Positions 14,888-24,475 of a stretch of DNA of 30,405 bases are shown piece after piece; position 1 is the stretch's first letter; every line of letters begins with the position of its first letter. Origin of the DNA: Flavobacterium psychrophilum (GTDB lineage: Bacteria > Bacteroidota > Bacteroidia > Flavobacteriales > Flavobacteriaceae); contig CAMCBB010000006.1 in NCBI GenBank assembly GCA_945872875.1, forward strand, positions 1-30,405, written 5' to 3'. A program made the position numbers and the translations under genes. The notes beneath the pieces are model-generated. The model had not been told where the DNA came from, did no database searches, and was given only the letters and a program-made list of their open reading frames with translations.

Positions 14888-15601
14888 ATGGCAAAGTGGC
14901 AAGAAAGAGCTGAATTATTATTCAAAGCTGAAGGATTACAAAATCTTAAAAATTCGAAGGTTTTAGTTGTAGGAGTAGGAGGCGTAGGATCTTTTGCTGC
15001 TGAGTTTTTAGCTCGTGCAGGTGTGGGAAACCTTACAATTGTAGATGGTGATGTGGTTGATATTACCAATATCAACAGACAATTACCTGCTTTACATTCT
15101 ACTGTTGGTTTGTCTAAAATTGAAGTTGTCGGAAATCGTTTGATGGATGTCAATCCCGAATTGAATTTGACGAAAGTGCAAGAATTTCTATCGCCAGAGC
15201 GTGCCTTTGAAATTGTGAACAGCGATTACGATTATGTGTTAGATTGTATTGATAGCGTTACTCCAAAACTGAATTTGATTATTGGAGCGAAACGAAATAG
15301 AGTTAAAATTATTTCTTCAATGGGAGCGGGAGGTAAGATGGAAGCTTCCAAAGTGAAGGTTGCCGATATTACCAATACGGTGAATTGTATGTTTGCTAAA
15401 ACCATTCGCAGAAGATTAAAAGAACATAAAATTGATAAATTGAAAGTGGTTTTTTCATCGGAAATTCAGGATGAAACGAGCTTGAAAATGACCGATGGAA
15501 GCAATTATAAAAAATCATTTTATGGTACCAATAGTTATATGCCTGGACTTTTTGGATTGTATATGGCAGAAACCGTTATTCGATATTTGCTAAAAAAATA
15601 G
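14888..15601 (+). CDS. tcdA: ThiF-family E1-like enzyme, probable tRNA threonylcarbamoyladenosine dehydratase
   Basis: A 237-residue adenylating enzyme. The nucleotide-binding loop GVGGVGS spans residues 29-35, followed by DGDVVDITNINRQ with the conserved Arg, and YVLDCIDSVTPK with the Asp used in adenylation. The C-terminal half with KTIRRRLKEHKID matches TcdA (formerly CsdL), which cyclises t6A37 of tRNA to ct6A, more than ThiF or MoeB; the zinc-binding CxxC pairs of those proteins are absent. Length is near the TcdA norm of about 250-270. It is presumably co-transcribed with the tatD-like gene. Confidence 0.85.
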   Translation: MAKWQERAELLFKAEGLQNLKNSKVLVVGVGGVGSFAAEFLARAGVGNLTIVDGDVVDITNINRQLPALHSTVGLSKIEVVGNRLMDVNPELNLTKVQEFLSPERAFEIVNSDYDYVLDCIDSVTPKLNLIIGAKRNRVKIISSMGAGGKMEASKVKVADITNTVNCMFAKTIRRRLKEHKIDKLKVVFSSEIQDETSLKMTDGSNYKKSFYGTNSYMPGLFGLYMAETVIRYLLKK

Positions 15602-15644
15602 AATTTAGTATAGAAATGGGCTTTAATCTTGTTAATATTCCCAG

Positions 15645-15686
15645 AACCTTAAACCTTAAACTTTAAACCCAACACCCAAAACCCAA
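15645..15686 (+). repeat. G-free short-period tract before the HAD gene
   Basis: The 42 bases before the HAD ATG contain no G and consist of degenerate CTTAAAC and CCCAAAA units (three of the first, then three of the second). The tract abuts the start codon and would form an unstructured leader if transcribed. It has no ribosome-binding sequence. Confidence 0.5.
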
Positions 15687-16346
15687 ATGATACAAACTGT
15701 AATCTTCGACATGGATGGCGTAATTGTTGATACTGAACCAGTGCATCATTATGCCTATAATCAACATTTTAAGCAATTAAACATTGAGGTTTCTCCAGAA
15801 ATGTATGCATCGTTTACAGGGAATTCTACCAAAAACACCTACGAAAAGTTAAAAGCTAATTTTGAAATTACAGAGTCAATTCCGGATTTAGTTGAAGCCA
15901 AACGCAATTTATTTAACGATGCTTTTGATAGTAAAGAAGATTTGTGTTTAATTGATGGCGTAGAAGATTTAATTAAAGAATTACAACGCAACGGAATGCA
16001 ATTGATTTTAGCTTCTTCGTCTGCAAATGTTACCATTGATCGCGTTTTCACTCGATTTGGATTGCATCAATATTTTACCCATTTAGTATCAGGGGAAGAT
16101 TTTCCTAATTCGAAACCACATCCTGCTATTTTTGAGCATGCTGCTAAATTATCTGGAAATTCAGTTGAGCATTGTATCGTAATTGAAGACAGCACCAACG
16201 GAATTCTTGCAGCCAAAGCAGCCGGAATCTATTGTGTGGGTTATGATAGTTTCAATACTAAATTACAAGATTATTCGAAAGCCGATAAAATAATAAAGGA
16301 TTTCTCCGAATTGAATTTCGAAATAATAAAAAATATTACGATTTAA
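15687..16346 (+). CDS. HAD-superfamily phosphatase, beta-phosphoglucomutase-like
   Basis: A 219-residue haloacid dehalogenase-fold hydrolase. Motif I FDMDGVIVDTEP holds nucleophile Asp8 and acid/base Asp10. A helical cap follows (about 16-85), then motif II LASSSANV, motif III lysine in NSKPHP, and motif IV VIEDSTNG. This subgroup includes beta-phosphoglucomutase and small sugar-phosphate phosphatases; motifs alone do not fix the substrate. It ends 6 bases from the end of the convergent lpxD gene, with no terminator between them. Confidence 0.88.
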   Translation: MIQTVIFDMDGVIVDTEPVHHYAYNQHFKQLNIEVSPEMYASFTGNSTKNTYEKLKANFEITESIPDLVEAKRNLFNDAFDSKEDLCLIDGVEDLIKELQRNGMQLILASSSANVTIDRVFTRFGLHQYFTHLVSGEDFPNSKPHPAIFEHAAKLSGNSVEHCIVIEDSTNGILAAKAAGIYCVGYDSFNTKLQDYSKADKIIKDFSELNFEIIKNITI

Positions 16347-16352
16347 TTATAA

Positions 16353-17342
16353 TTATTGACTAGCCATTCTTTTAAGGATTGCCCATTGTTTTAAAGCCGT
16401 TCTAGCTTCAACCGCAGGGTATCCAAGCATGGTTTTACCCGCTTCAACATCACCAGTAACTCCAGATCCTGCGCCAATTGTAACGCCGTCTCCTAAAGTT
16501 GTGTGGTCTTTAATAGAAGCACTTCCGCCAATAATTACTCCGTTTCCTAAGGTAACTGATCCTGCAAGACCACTATTTCCGGCCATGATACAGAATTTAC
16601 CTAAAATACTATTGTGCCCAATTTGAACTAAGTTGTCAATTTTACATCCATCACCAAGAATAGTTGAACTAAATTTTCCTCTATCAACCGATGAATTTGC
16701 ACCGATTTCAACATAATTACCAAGAACTACATTTCCAATTTGAGGAATTTTAGCCAATCCTTTTTCTGGGCAAGGTCTAAATCCAAAACCGTCTGCACCA
16801 ATAGTGCAATTTGGATGTAAGATACAATGTGCGCCAACATGGCAACGCTCTCTAACTACTGCTCCTGGCCAAATTGTCGTATTATTTCCAATAGTACACT
16901 CGTCTAAAATAGTAACATTAGGATAAATAGTTACATTTTCACCCAAAACTACATTTGGTCCGATGAAGGCATTTGCGCCAATTCGGGTTCCTGCTCCAAC
17001 TTTTGCGGAAGCATCAATAACGGCTGTTGGATGAATTTCTGATGAAAACTGAGGAGGTGCTGGAGCAAATAGTTCTAAAACTAAAGTCATGGCCAAATCG
17101 GCATTTTTTACTTTTATAAATGCTCTATTTTCACCCGGTTCTATTGCTATATCTTCATTAACTATGGCAGCACAAGCTTTGGAGTCTTCCCAAAATTTTT
17201 CATATTTCTTATTTCCGATGAATGAAATTTCGGTTTCTTTTGCTAATTCTAATTGCTCAGGAGCAGTAATTAAGTGGGGAGTTGCTCCAACAAGGGTTCC
17301 TTTCACGACATTGTTAATGTCTTCTAGAGTATAATTTTTCAT
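16353..17342 (-). CDS. lpxD: UDP-3-O-acylglucosamine N-acyltransferase
   Basis: A 329-residue lipid A enzyme that adds the second 3-hydroxyacyl chain to UDP-3-O-acylglucosamine from acyl-ACP. The N-terminal region (about 1-100) is the uridine-binding domain. Residues about 105-290 are a left-handed beta helix of hexapeptide repeats (IGANAFIGPNV, VTIYPNVTI and similar), with the catalytic histidine in LVQIGHN and a GADGFGF motif. The ATG at 17342 is preferred over an in-frame TTG at 17369 because family members begin MKxYTLEDI. It is not clustered here with lpxC or fabZ, and flavobacteria often have a second LpxD paralogue, so which copy this is stays open. Confidence 0.9.
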   Translation of the reverse strand: MKNYTLEDINNVVKGTLVGATPHLITAPEQLELAKETEISFIGNKKYEKFWEDSKACAAIVNEDIAIEPGENRAFIKVKNADLAMTLVLELFAPAPPQFSSEIHPTAVIDASAKVGAGTRIGANAFIGPNVVLGENVTIYPNVTILDECTIGNNTTIWPGAVVRERCHVGAHCILHPNCTIGADGFGFRPCPEKGLAKIPQIGNVVLGNYVEIGANSSVDRGKFSSTILGDGCKIDNLVQIGHNSILGKFCIMAGNSGLAGSVTLGNGVIIGGSASIKDHTTLGDGVTIGAGSGVTGDVEAGKTMLGYPAVEARTALKQWAILKRMASQ

Positions 17343-17454
17343 TAGATTTGGGATATTAATGTAGTTCAAATTAAGTGAATTGTTTTTAGAAAACAGTATT
17401 TTTTTATTAAAATTTCACATTGATAGCAATAAAATAATATTGAAGATTTTAGAA

Positions 17455-17484
17455 ATAAAAAAAAGCATTGATTTCTCAATGCTT
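17455..17484 (-). terminator. Intrinsic terminator after valS
   Basis: AAGCATTGA (17463-17471) and TCAATGCTT (17476-17484) pair around TTTC. On the minus strand the stem is followed by an uninterrupted T-run, 22 bases past the valS stop codon. Confidence 0.85.
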
Positions 17485-17505
17485 CTTAATATTGTGTTTT
17501 TTTCT

Positions 17506-20139
17506 TTATTTCAAACCTGCAATACTTTGCTCTATTGTTGCAATTTTTGCAAGGGCATCTGCTTGTTTTTTTCGTTCCATTTCTAAAACTTTTTCAGGTG
17601 CTCCATTCACAAATTTTTCATTAGATAGTTTTGCTTCAACTGATTTTAAAAAGCCTTTAGTGTAATTTAATTCCTCAGTTAGCTTATTGATTTCTGCAGC
17701 CACATCAATAGCTCCAGTAATTGGAATGAAATATTCATTCGATTTTACGCGGTAAGATAGGGCGCCATCCACTTTATCAGAAACATATTCTAAATTAGTA
17801 ATGTTCCCTAATTTGCATATAACCGAATCAAAATGAGTGCTTGTTTTTTCATTGTTCACCACTTTCAAATCTATTGCATCTTTAAAAGGAATGTTTTTAT
17901 CTTTTCTGATCGTTCTAATTCCGGAGATTACTTCAATTGTGAAATCAAAATTGGAAATTAATTTTTCGTCAAATGATTTTGCTTTTGGCCACTCCGAAAC
18001 AATTATGGCTTGCTCAGTAGTTCTATCTGCAATATGTTGCCAAATTTCTTCGGTTAAGAACGGCATGAACGGGTGTAATAATTTTAGGTTATTTTCCAAC
18101 ATTTCAATCGCCTTTTCAAAGGTAACTTGATCGATAGGTTGTTGGTAAGCAGGCTTAATTATTTCTAAAAACCAAGAACAAAAATCATCCCAAACCAATT
18201 TGTAGATTGCCATTAATGCATCTGAAATTCGGTATTTATCAAAGTTTTCTTCTATCTCTGTAAGTGTTCTTTGTAATTTAGTTTCGTACCATTCGATTGC
18301 CACTTTTGAAGACTCGGGCTGTGGAATTCTAGAAGAAACTTCCCAACCTTTAATCAATTTGAAGGCATTCCATATTTTATTTGAAAATGCTTTTCCTTGG
18401 TTGCATAATTCTTCGTCAAACATGATGTCGTTTCCTGCTGAAGCACTTAAAAGCAATCCAACACGAACTCCATCGGCACCAAATTTTTCAATTAATTCTA
18501 ATGGTTCTGGAGAATTACCCAGCGATTTAGACATCTTACGACGCTGTTTGTCTCTTACTAATCCTGTTAAATATACATTTGAAAATGGTTTTTCACCTGC
18601 ATATTCATAACCTGCTATAATCATACGAGCTACCCAAAAGAATAAAATATCTGGACCTGTAACTAAGTCGTTGGTTGGATAATAGTATTTGAATTCTTCG
18701 TTTTCTGGATTTAAAATTCCTCCAAAAACCGCCATTGGCCATAACCAAGACGAAAACCAAGTGTCTAGTGCATCGGCATCTTGTTTTAAGTCGGATACTT
18801 GAAGTTGGGAGTTGGAAGTTTTAGCTTTTGCTAATTCCAAAGCCTTTTCAATGTTTTCGGCAACTACAAAATCTTCTTTTCCATCACCATAGTAATACGC
18901 TGGAATTTGTTGTCCCCACCATAATTGACGTGAAATATTCCAATCGCGAATGTTTTCCAACCAATGTTTGTAGGTATTGTTGAAACGATTTGGATATAAT
19001 TTAACTTCTTGCGTTTCTAAAACCGCTTTAATTGCTGGTTTCACCAATTCTTCCATGCTTAAAAACCATTGGTCAGATAAGCGTGGTTCAATAACTGCTT
19101 TGGTTCTTTCGGAAGTTCCCACTTTATTTAAGTGCGTTTCTGTTTTTGCTAAAGCACCGCTAGTTTCAAGTTCTTTTGCGATTTCTTCTCTTACAACAAA
19201 ACGATCTTTACCTTGGTAATGCAATCCAAATGAATTTAGAGTAGCATCTTCATTAAAAATATCGATGATTTCTAATTGGTGTTTTTCGCCTAATGTTTTA
19301 TCATTCATGTCGTGAGCCGGAGTCACTTTTAAGCAACCGGTACCAAACTCTACATCTACATATTCGTCTTCAATAATTGGAATTACGCGTCCGCAAATAG
19401 GAACGATTGCTTTTTTACCTTTTAAATGAGAGAATCGTTCATCATTTGGGTTGATGCAAATTGCAGTATCTCCAAATATTGTTTCAGGTCGGGTAGTGGC
19501 AACAGTAAGAAAATCTGTCGAACCTTCAATTTTATATTTTAGGAAATATAATTTTCCTTGTTGTTCTTCATAAATAACTTCCTCATCAGAAAGTGTGGTT
19601 TTAGCTTCTGGATCCCAGTTTACCATACGGTAGCCACGGTAAATTAAACCTTTATTGTATAAATCTACAAACGAGTGAATTACCGATGCCGACATATCGG
19701 GGTCCATGGTGAATTTAGTTCGTTCCCAATCGCAAGAGCAACCTAATTGTTTTAGTTGTTCTAGAATGGTACCTCCATATTTATTAGTCCAATCCCAAGC
19801 GTGTTTCAAAAACTCTTCACGCGTTAAATCATTTTTATTGATTCCTTCGCTTTTAAGTTTGGCAACTACTTTCGCTTCGGTAGCGATTGAGGCATGGTCG
19901 GTTCCTGGCACCCAACAAGCATTGAATCCTTTTAAACGCGCACGACGAATTAACACATCCTGAATGGTATTGTTTAGCATGTGTCCCATGTGTAATACTC
20001 CGGTTACGTTAGGTGGAGGAATTACAATAGTGTATGGAGTTCTATGATCGGGTTTGGAAGAAAAGTAATTGTTTTTCATCCAATAGTCGTACCATTTTTG
20101 TTCTACTTCTTTGGCGTTAAATTGCGCAGGAATTGCCAT
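17506..20139 (-). CDS. valS: Valyl-tRNA synthetase
   Basis: An 877-residue class I synthetase that charges tRNA-Val and edits mischarged threonine. The HIGH-type motif is HMGHM at residues 50-54 after PPPNVTGVL; the editing domain has [13 protein letters not shown] and [25 protein letters not shown] is the KMSKS loop. The C-terminal anticodon domain ends in a coiled-coil arm ([14 protein letters not shown], about the last 65 residues). The ATG at 20139 (MAIPAQF) fits other ValS; an upstream in-frame ATG at 20196 would add 19 residues running into the palindromic repeat. It is the first and probably only gene before its terminator. Confidence 0.97.
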   Translation of the reverse strand: MAIPAQFNAKEVEQKWYDYWMKNNYFSSKPDHRTPYTIVIPPPNVTGVLHMGHMLNNTIQDVLIRRARLKGFNACWVPGTDHASIATEAKVVAKLKSEGINKNDLTREEFLKHAWDWTNKYGGTILEQLKQLGCSCDWERTKFTMDPDMSASVIHSFVDLYNKGLIYRGYRMVNWDPEAKTTLSDEEVIYEEQQGKLYFLKYKIEGSTDFLTVATTRPETIFGDTAICINPNDERFSHLKGKKAIVPICGRVIPIIEDEYVDVEFGTGCLKVTPAHDMNDKTLGEKHQLEIIDIFNEDATLNSFGLHYQGKDRFVVREEIAKELETSGALAKTETHLNKVGTSERTKAVIEPRLSDQWFLSMEELVKPAIKAVLETQEVKLYPNRFNNTYKHWLENIRDWNISRQLWWGQQIPAYYYGDGKEDFVVAENIEKALELAKAKTSNSQLQVSDLKQDADALDTWFSSWLWPMAVFGGILNPENEEFKYYYPTNDLVTGPDILFFWVARMIIAGYEYAGEKPFSNVYLTGLVRDKQRRKMSKSLGNSPEPLELIEKFGADGVRVGLLLSASAGNDIMFDEELCNQGKAFSNKIWNAFKLIKGWEVSSRIPQPESSKVAIEWYETKLQRTLTEIEENFDKYRISDALMAIYKLVWDDFCSWFLEIIKPAYQQPIDQVTFEKAIEMLENNLKLLHPFMPFLTEEIWQHIADRTTEQAIIVSEWPKAKSFDEKLISNFDFTIEVISGIRTIRKDKNIPFKDAIDLKVVNNEKTSTHFDSVICKLGNITNLEYVSDKVDGALSYRVKSNEYFIPITGAIDVAAEINKLTEELNYTKGFLKSVEAKLSNEKFVNGAPEKVLEMERKKQADALAKIATIEQSIAGLK

Positions 20140-20197
20140 ATTTTTTATTCTGTTATTTGATTTATTCAATTTACAAAAGGTACCCAAGTTTGTCATT

Positions 20198-20262
20198 TAG
20201 CCCTGATAGCAGTGAAAATACTTGCCTATTGGCGCGTATTGTAACGAATAGCAGGAATTTGG
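20198..20262. repeat. Interspersed palindromic repeat, copy B
   Basis: Outer arms CCTGATA and TAGCAGG and an inner hairpin AATAC-GCC-TATT-GGC-GTATT form an imperfect palindrome. In reverse complement it aligns with copy A at 3341-3402 in both arms, with unrelated centres. It lies in the divergent gap between valS and the DUF1573 gene. The remaining bases up to 20441 are AT-rich and hold an inverted repeat AATTAAAA/TTTTAATT around 20372; no clear promoter box was found there. Confidence 0.7.
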
Positions 20263-20441
20263 TTTACAAATAAAGCCTAAACATTCGCTCTAAAATCAAC
20301 TAAAATTAATTGGTATATTTTTTGTAAATACAACTGCAAAAGTAAGTAATAAGTGCTTTTATAAAAAATTAAGAATTAAAATTTTGCTTTTAATTTTAAA
20401 GTGGTATTTTTACTAAACCAAAACAATTTAAATTTAGACTT

Positions 20442-20873
20442 ATGAAAAAGATATTTATTGTTGCTTTTATGTTAGCAAACGGATTTGTTTTTGCACAAGG
20501 CGGGGCTAAAATTGTATTTAAAGATAAGGATAATACAATTGATTATGGTACTGTTTCTAAGGATTCTGATGATGGAATAAGAAAGTTTGAATTTACGAAT
20601 ACAGGTGATCAACCTTTGGTGATTAAAAATGTACAGTCTACCTGTGGGTGTACTGTTCCGAGTAAACCAACGGGTGAGATTTTGCCAGGAAAATCAGATT
20701 TTATTTCTGTTAAATATAATATGAACCCTGGACCAATCAGAAAAACTATCACTGTTGAAACTAATGCGGTGAATATAGACGGAGGTATGGTTGCTTTAAA
20801 AATAAAAGGTGAAGTAATTGTTAAGCCGGAAGTAAATTTGCTGGAAAAGAAAAAAGCGGGTCCGGTTCAATAA
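20442..20873 (+). CDS. Secreted DUF1573-domain protein
   Basis: A 143-residue protein with a signal peptide (about residues 1-19, ending VFAQ). The mature part is one DUF1573 domain, an immunoglobulin-like fold: IDYGTVSKDSDDG, KFEFTNTGDQPLVIKNV, the signature STCGCTVP with two cysteines, and ISVKYNMNPGPIRKTITV. Bacteroidota carry many such small exported proteins; their function is unknown. The gene is a stand-alone unit with a terminator 23 bases downstream. Confidence 0.88.
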   Translation: MKKIFIVAFMLANGFVFAQGGAKIVFKDKDNTIDYGTVSKDSDDGIRKFEFTNTGDQPLVIKNVQSTCGCTVPSKPTGEILPGKSDFISVKYNMNPGPIRKTITVETNAVNIDGGMVALKIKGEVIVKPEVNLLEKKKAGPVQ

Positions 20874-20888
20874 AAAAATAAAGTGTAT

Positions 20889-20920
20889 AAAAAAAGGTCT
20901 GAACATTCAGACCTTTTTTT
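20889..20920. terminator. Bidirectional terminator between the DUF1573 gene and lgt
   Basis: GGTCTGA (20896-20902) and TCAGACC (20907-20913) pair around ACAT, with an A-run before and a T-run after. It serves the convergent DUF1573 (plus) and lgt (minus) units. Confidence 0.92.
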
Positions 20921-20927
20921 ATGGAAA

Positions 20928-21833
20928 TTATACTGGTTTATGTTTTGCTTTGAATACAAAATACAAACCGATTGCTATAAACGGTAAGCTTAGCCATTGA
21001 CCTGTAGAGAAAATGGTATTGTCTCCAAATCCGCCTTGACTTTCTTTTACATATTCTACAACGAATCGTACCGACCACAATAAGATTAGAAAAAGTCCGA
21101 AAAGCATTCCTTGTTTTTGTGCCGCTTTGGTTTTCCAATAAAGGAATAATAGCAAGAAAAATACAAAGATGTAACAGAAGGATTCATATAATTGTGCAGC
21201 ATGTTTTAAAGGCACTTGCATTAGTAAATTACTAAATTGAGGATCATTTGCAATAGCTTGATAAGCTGCATCGGGATCACTAATGTTTGTTTTGGTTACG
21301 ACATCTTGTGGGGTAAAAAAATCACGAATAAATTTGATTCCGAAGGTTGTGTTGTTAGTTACTTTACCTACGATTTCAGAATTAAAGAAATTTCCAATTC
21401 TAACAAATATAGCGCCACACGCAACTGAAATTACCACTCGATCCAATACCCATAAAATAGGGCGTTTGATTATGTTTTTGCTGTAGAAATACATTACAAT
21501 AATTATTGATATGGCAGCTCCATGACTTGCTAATCCTGCAAAACCAGTAAATTTAAACTCGGGTTCAAATTTAAATGGCAGTAAAATCTCTAGTAAATGA
21601 TTTCTAAAATATTCCCAATCATAGAAAAACACATGGCCTAAGCGTGCTCCTAATAGTGTTGCTAAAACAGTCCAAACGAACAATGAATCTAATTTATCTA
21701 AAGACTCTTTTTCATTTATAAATATTTTTTTCATGATGTACCAGCCTAATCCAAAGGCAATGACAAACATTAAGCTGTAAAATCTAATAAAAATAGGTCC
21801 TAAGTGTATTCCTTCAGCTGGATTCCAAATCAT
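20928..21833 (-). CDS. lgt: Prolipoprotein diacylglyceryl transferase
   Basis: A 301-residue inner-membrane enzyme that attaches diacylglycerol to the lipobox cysteine of prolipoproteins, the first step of lipoprotein maturation. It has about seven membrane segments and the Lgt signature IFVRIGNFFNSEIVG near residue 145, plus the N-terminal FYSLMFVIAF and GLASHGAAI segments and C-terminal RFVVEYVKE. A loop of about 40 residues after the signature is longer than in E. coli, as in other Bacteroidota. It follows yidD after 66 bases that contain a TATTTTTG box on the minus strand (21859-21866), so it may have its own promoter. Confidence 0.95.
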   Translation of the reverse strand: MIWNPAEGIHLGPIFIRFYSLMFVIAFGLGWYIMKKIFINEKESLDKLDSLFVWTVLATLLGARLGHVFFYDWEYFRNHLLEILLPFKFEPEFKFTGFAGLASHGAAISIIIVMYFYSKNIIKRPILWVLDRVVISVACGAIFVRIGNFFNSEIVGKVTNNTTFGIKFIRDFFTPQDVVTKTNISDPDAAYQAIANDPQFSNLLMQVPLKHAAQLYESFCYIFVFFLLLFLYWKTKAAQKQGMLFGLFLILLWSVRFVVEYVKESQGGFGDNTIFSTGQWLSLPFIAIGLYFVFKAKHKPV

Positions 21834-21899
21834 GGTTTTATATGGTTTTGATGATTTTCAAAAATAGTAATTATAAAATCAAACTATTTTAAATTTATG

Positions 21900-22151
21900 T
21901 TATTTATGATTGCATTTTTTCTCGGGCACTGGATCGTATCCCGTTTTTCCCCAAGGGTTGCAACTTAATATTCGTTTTGTTCCAAGGAAAGATCCTTTGA
22001 ATAATCCATGAATTTTTAACGCTTCGGCAAAATAAGAGGAACAGGTGGGTTCAAATCGGCAACTTGCAGGTTTAAATGGAGATATCGCTTGTTTGTAAAA
22101 ATATATTAATCCTAATAAGGGAGTAATAAGTATTTTATTTAGCCTTTTCAT
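21900..22151 (-). CDS. yidD: Membrane protein insertion efficiency factor YidD
   Basis: An 83-residue protein with the hallmark YKQAISPF and [15 protein letters not shown] motifs and the downstream RILSCNPWG. The N-terminal helix is hydrophobic and probably membrane-associated. YidD assists YidC-dependent insertion of inner membrane proteins. It starts 5 bases after cysS ends, in the folE-cysS-yidD operon, rather than in the rnpA-yidC cluster where it often occurs in other phyla. Confidence 0.95.
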   Translation of the reverse strand: MKRLNKILITPLLGLIYFYKQAISPFKPASCRFEPTCSSYFAEALKIHGLFKGSFLGTKRILSCNPWGKTGYDPVPEKKCNHK

Positions 22152-22156
22152 AGTCG

Positions 22157-23638
22157 TTAAAAACTATAAGATGTTCCGTCTTTACTGTCTTTCAACTGAA
22201 TATTTAAAGCTAATAATTTATCTCTAATTTCATCAGAAAGTGCCCAGTTTTTATTGTCTCTTGCGGTTTTTCTCATCTCGATTAGCATTTCAATTACTCC
22301 TTCTAATTTTTGAGTGGTGTTATTGGATGCTTTTTCGTTTTTAATCCCTAAAATCTCAAAAGTAAATGCTTCTAAAGTGTTTTTTAATTCGGCTAAATCT
22401 TCAGCAGAAATGGTTTCTCTTTTATCATTTAAAACATTAACAAATCGAACGCCTTCAAATAAATTTGCAATTAAAATTGGTGTATTGAAATCGTCATTCA
22501 TAGCGTCATAACAATTTTGTTTCCAAGTTGTTATGTCGAATGATGAAGTTTCGCCAGGGGTGATTTCGTTGCAAAGTTGAATGCCTTCCATTAATCGGGT
22601 AAATCCTTTTTCGCTAGCAATCATGGCTTCATTAGAAATATCTAAAACACTACGATAGTGCGCTTGCAAGAAACAAAAACGAACGGTGTTTGCATTAAAT
22701 TCTTTTTCAAAAAACTGATTTCCACCTTCAATTAATTCCATTGGAAGAATGTAATTCCCTGTAGATTTACTCATTCTTAAACCATTCATGGTGAGCATGT
22801 TGGTATGCATCCAGTAATTAACTGGTGTGGTGTTATTACATGCTTTTCCCTGAGCAATTTCACATTCGTGATGCGGGAATTTCAAATCCATTCCTCCTCC
22901 ATGAATGTCAAATTTTTCACCCAAATATTTAGTGCTCATTGCAGTACATTCTAGGTGCCATCCTGGAAATCCTTCTCCCCAAGGAGAATTCCAACGCATA
23001 ATGTGAGCAGGAGAAGCGTTTTTCCAAAGAGCAAAATCTTGCGGATTTTTTTTCTCGTTTTGACCATCTAAATCTCTAGTATTAGAAAGTAATTCTTCTA
23101 CGTTTCGATTGTTCAATTCACCATAATTCAACCCTCTTTTGTTGTATTCTAGTACATCAAAATATACCGAACCTTGACTTACATAGGCAAATCCTTCATT
23201 AATTAATTTTTGAGTTAATTCAATTTGCTCTAAAATATGTCCCGTTGCCGTTGGCTCAATAGTAGGGGGTAGGAAGTTGAAATGATCTAAGACTTTATGA
23301 AAGTCAACAGTATATTTTTGAACCACTTCCATGGGTTCTAATTTTTCAAGTCGTGATTGTTTTACAAATCGATCGTTTTCAACAGATCCATCATCAGTTA
23401 AATGTCCTGCATCAGTAATATTACGAACATATCGAACTTTATAATCTAAATGTTTTAAATATCTGTAAATAATATCAAAACTCATAAAAGTTCTGATGTT
23501 TCCAAGGTGTACATTACTATAAACTGTAGGTCCACAAACATACATTCCTATATTGCCCTCATTAATCGGGTTAAAGGATTCTTTTTCTCCTGAAAGAGTG
23601 TTGTATATTTTTAGCTTTTGATTTGTGTAAAGTGGCAT
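22157..23638 (-). CDS. cysS: Cysteinyl-tRNA synthetase
   Basis: A 493-residue class I synthetase. The N-terminus has [10 protein letters not shown] with zinc ligand Cys35, then the HIGH-type HLGNIRTF at residues 44-51. Further zinc ligands lie in LECTAMS and [28 protein letters not shown] carries the KMSKS signature (RMSKSTGN). The C-terminal anticodon domain ends normally. It lies 10 bases after folE and 5 bases before yidD in one operon. Confidence 0.97.
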   Translation of the reverse strand: MPLYTNQKLKIYNTLSGEKESFNPINEGNIGMYVCGPTVYSNVHLGNIRTFMSFDIIYRYLKHLDYKVRYVRNITDAGHLTDDGSVENDRFVKQSRLEKLEPMEVVQKYTVDFHKVLDHFNFLPPTIEPTATGHILEQIELTQKLINEGFAYVSQGSVYFDVLEYNKRGLNYGELNNRNVEELLSNTRDLDGQNEKKNPQDFALWKNASPAHIMRWNSPWGEGFPGWHLECTAMSTKYLGEKFDIHGGGMDLKFPHHECEIAQGKACNNTTPVNYWMHTNMLTMNGLRMSKSTGNYILPMELIEGGNQFFEKEFNANTVRFCFLQAHYRSVLDISNEAMIASEKGFTRLMEGIQLCNEITPGETSSFDITTWKQNCYDAMNDDFNTPILIANLFEGVRFVNVLNDKRETISAEDLAELKNTLEAFTFEILGIKNEKASNNTTQKLEGVIEMLIEMRKTARDNKNWALSDEIRDKLLALNIQLKDSKDGTSYSF

Positions 23639-23648
23639 ACTATTTTTA

Positions 23649-24320
23649 TTAAAACGATGTATCTAGTTTTATGTATTCTAAAAATTCTCTTCTTACAGCT
23701 TCTTCTTTAAATTTTCCGCCAAATTCTGAAGTTACGGTACTACTTTCGATGTCTCTAATTCCGCGAGAATTTACGCACAAATGTTTGGCATCAATGATAC
23801 AAGCAACATTTTGTGTATTTAGTACTTTTTGTAATTCTCTTACGATTTGGATAGTTAATCGTTCTTGAACCTGAGGTCTTTTTGCAAAATAATCTACAAT
23901 TCGATTCATCTTTGATAAACCAACTACAGTTCCATTAGAAATATAAGCAATATGTGCTCTTCCTACAATTGGTAGTAGATGGTGTTCACAAGTAGAATAA
24001 ACAGTGATGTTTTTTTCAACCAACATTTCGTTGTACTTGTACTTGTTTTCAAATGTAGAAGAACTTGGTTTTTTATTGGGATTTAAACCTCCAAATAGTT
24101 CTTTTACAAACATTTTAGCCACTCGGTCTGGAGTTTTTTTCAAACTATCATCAGTTAAGTCCATTCCTAATGTAGAAAGAATGTTTTCTACATTTTTTTT
24201 GATAATTTCAATTTTTTCTTCTTCTGATTTTTCAAACGCATCATTTCTCAATGGAGTTTGTTCATTTGTTCCAATATGATTGTTTCCTAAGTCGTCTGTT
24301 AAATCTTCTTGATTACTCAT
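23649..24320 (-). CDS. folE: GTP cyclohydrolase I
   Basis: A 223-residue enzyme that converts GTP to dihydroneopterin triphosphate, the first step of folate synthesis. Zinc and active-site residues lie in [18 protein letters not shown] (Cys, His, His) and [11 protein letters not shown] (second Cys), with [23 protein letters not shown] in between (core GLSKMNRI). About 35 N-terminal residues rich in Asn, Glu and Lys precede the conserved domain, as is usual in flavobacteria. It is the first gene of the folE-cysS-yidD operon. Confidence 0.96.
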   Translation of the reverse strand: MSNQEDLTDDLGNNHIGTNEQTPLRNDAFEKSEEEKIEIIKKNVENILSTLGMDLTDDSLKKTPDRVAKMFVKELFGGLNPNKKPSSSTFENKYKYNEMLVEKNITVYSTCEHHLLPIVGRAHIAYISNGTVVGLSKMNRIVDYFAKRPQVQERLTIQIVRELQKVLNTQNVACIIDAKHLCVNSRGIRDIESSTVTSEFGGKFKEEAVRREFLEYIKLDTSF

Positions 24321-24355
24321 TTTTTTGATGATAATATTAAAATGTAAAGTAAATG

Positions 24356-24363
24356 CAAAGATA
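24356..24363 (-). promoter_or_regulatory. -7 box TATCTTTG for the folE operon
   Basis: The minus strand reads TATCTTTG, matching TAnnTTTG, 35 bases before the folE ATG. A -33 element was not recognised in the AT-rich sequence upstream. Confidence 0.45.
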
Positions 24364-24382
24364 AATATTATAAAATAATTAA

Positions 24383-24467
24383 TACGTTTGATTTAAAATT
24401 TTTAAAAAAATACAATAAACAGGTTAATTTTTAGTTAATTTTATGTATATTTCGGTCCTTAAATTTG
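24383..24467 (+). promoter_or_regulatory. Two candidate -7 boxes for the adhesin gene
   Basis: TACGTTTG at 24383-24390 and TAAATTTG at 24460-24467 both match TAnnTTTG. The first would give a leader of about 80 bases; the second ends 8 bases before the ATG at 24476 and would give almost none. The sequence does not decide between them. Confidence 0.35.
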
Positions 24468-24475
24468 ATCCCTAA

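Noticed and set aside
20140..20196. Upstream ATG at 20196 for valS.
   Set aside because: The 19 extra residues lie next to the palindromic repeat and do not resemble ValS N-termini, while the ATG at 20139 gives the usual start.
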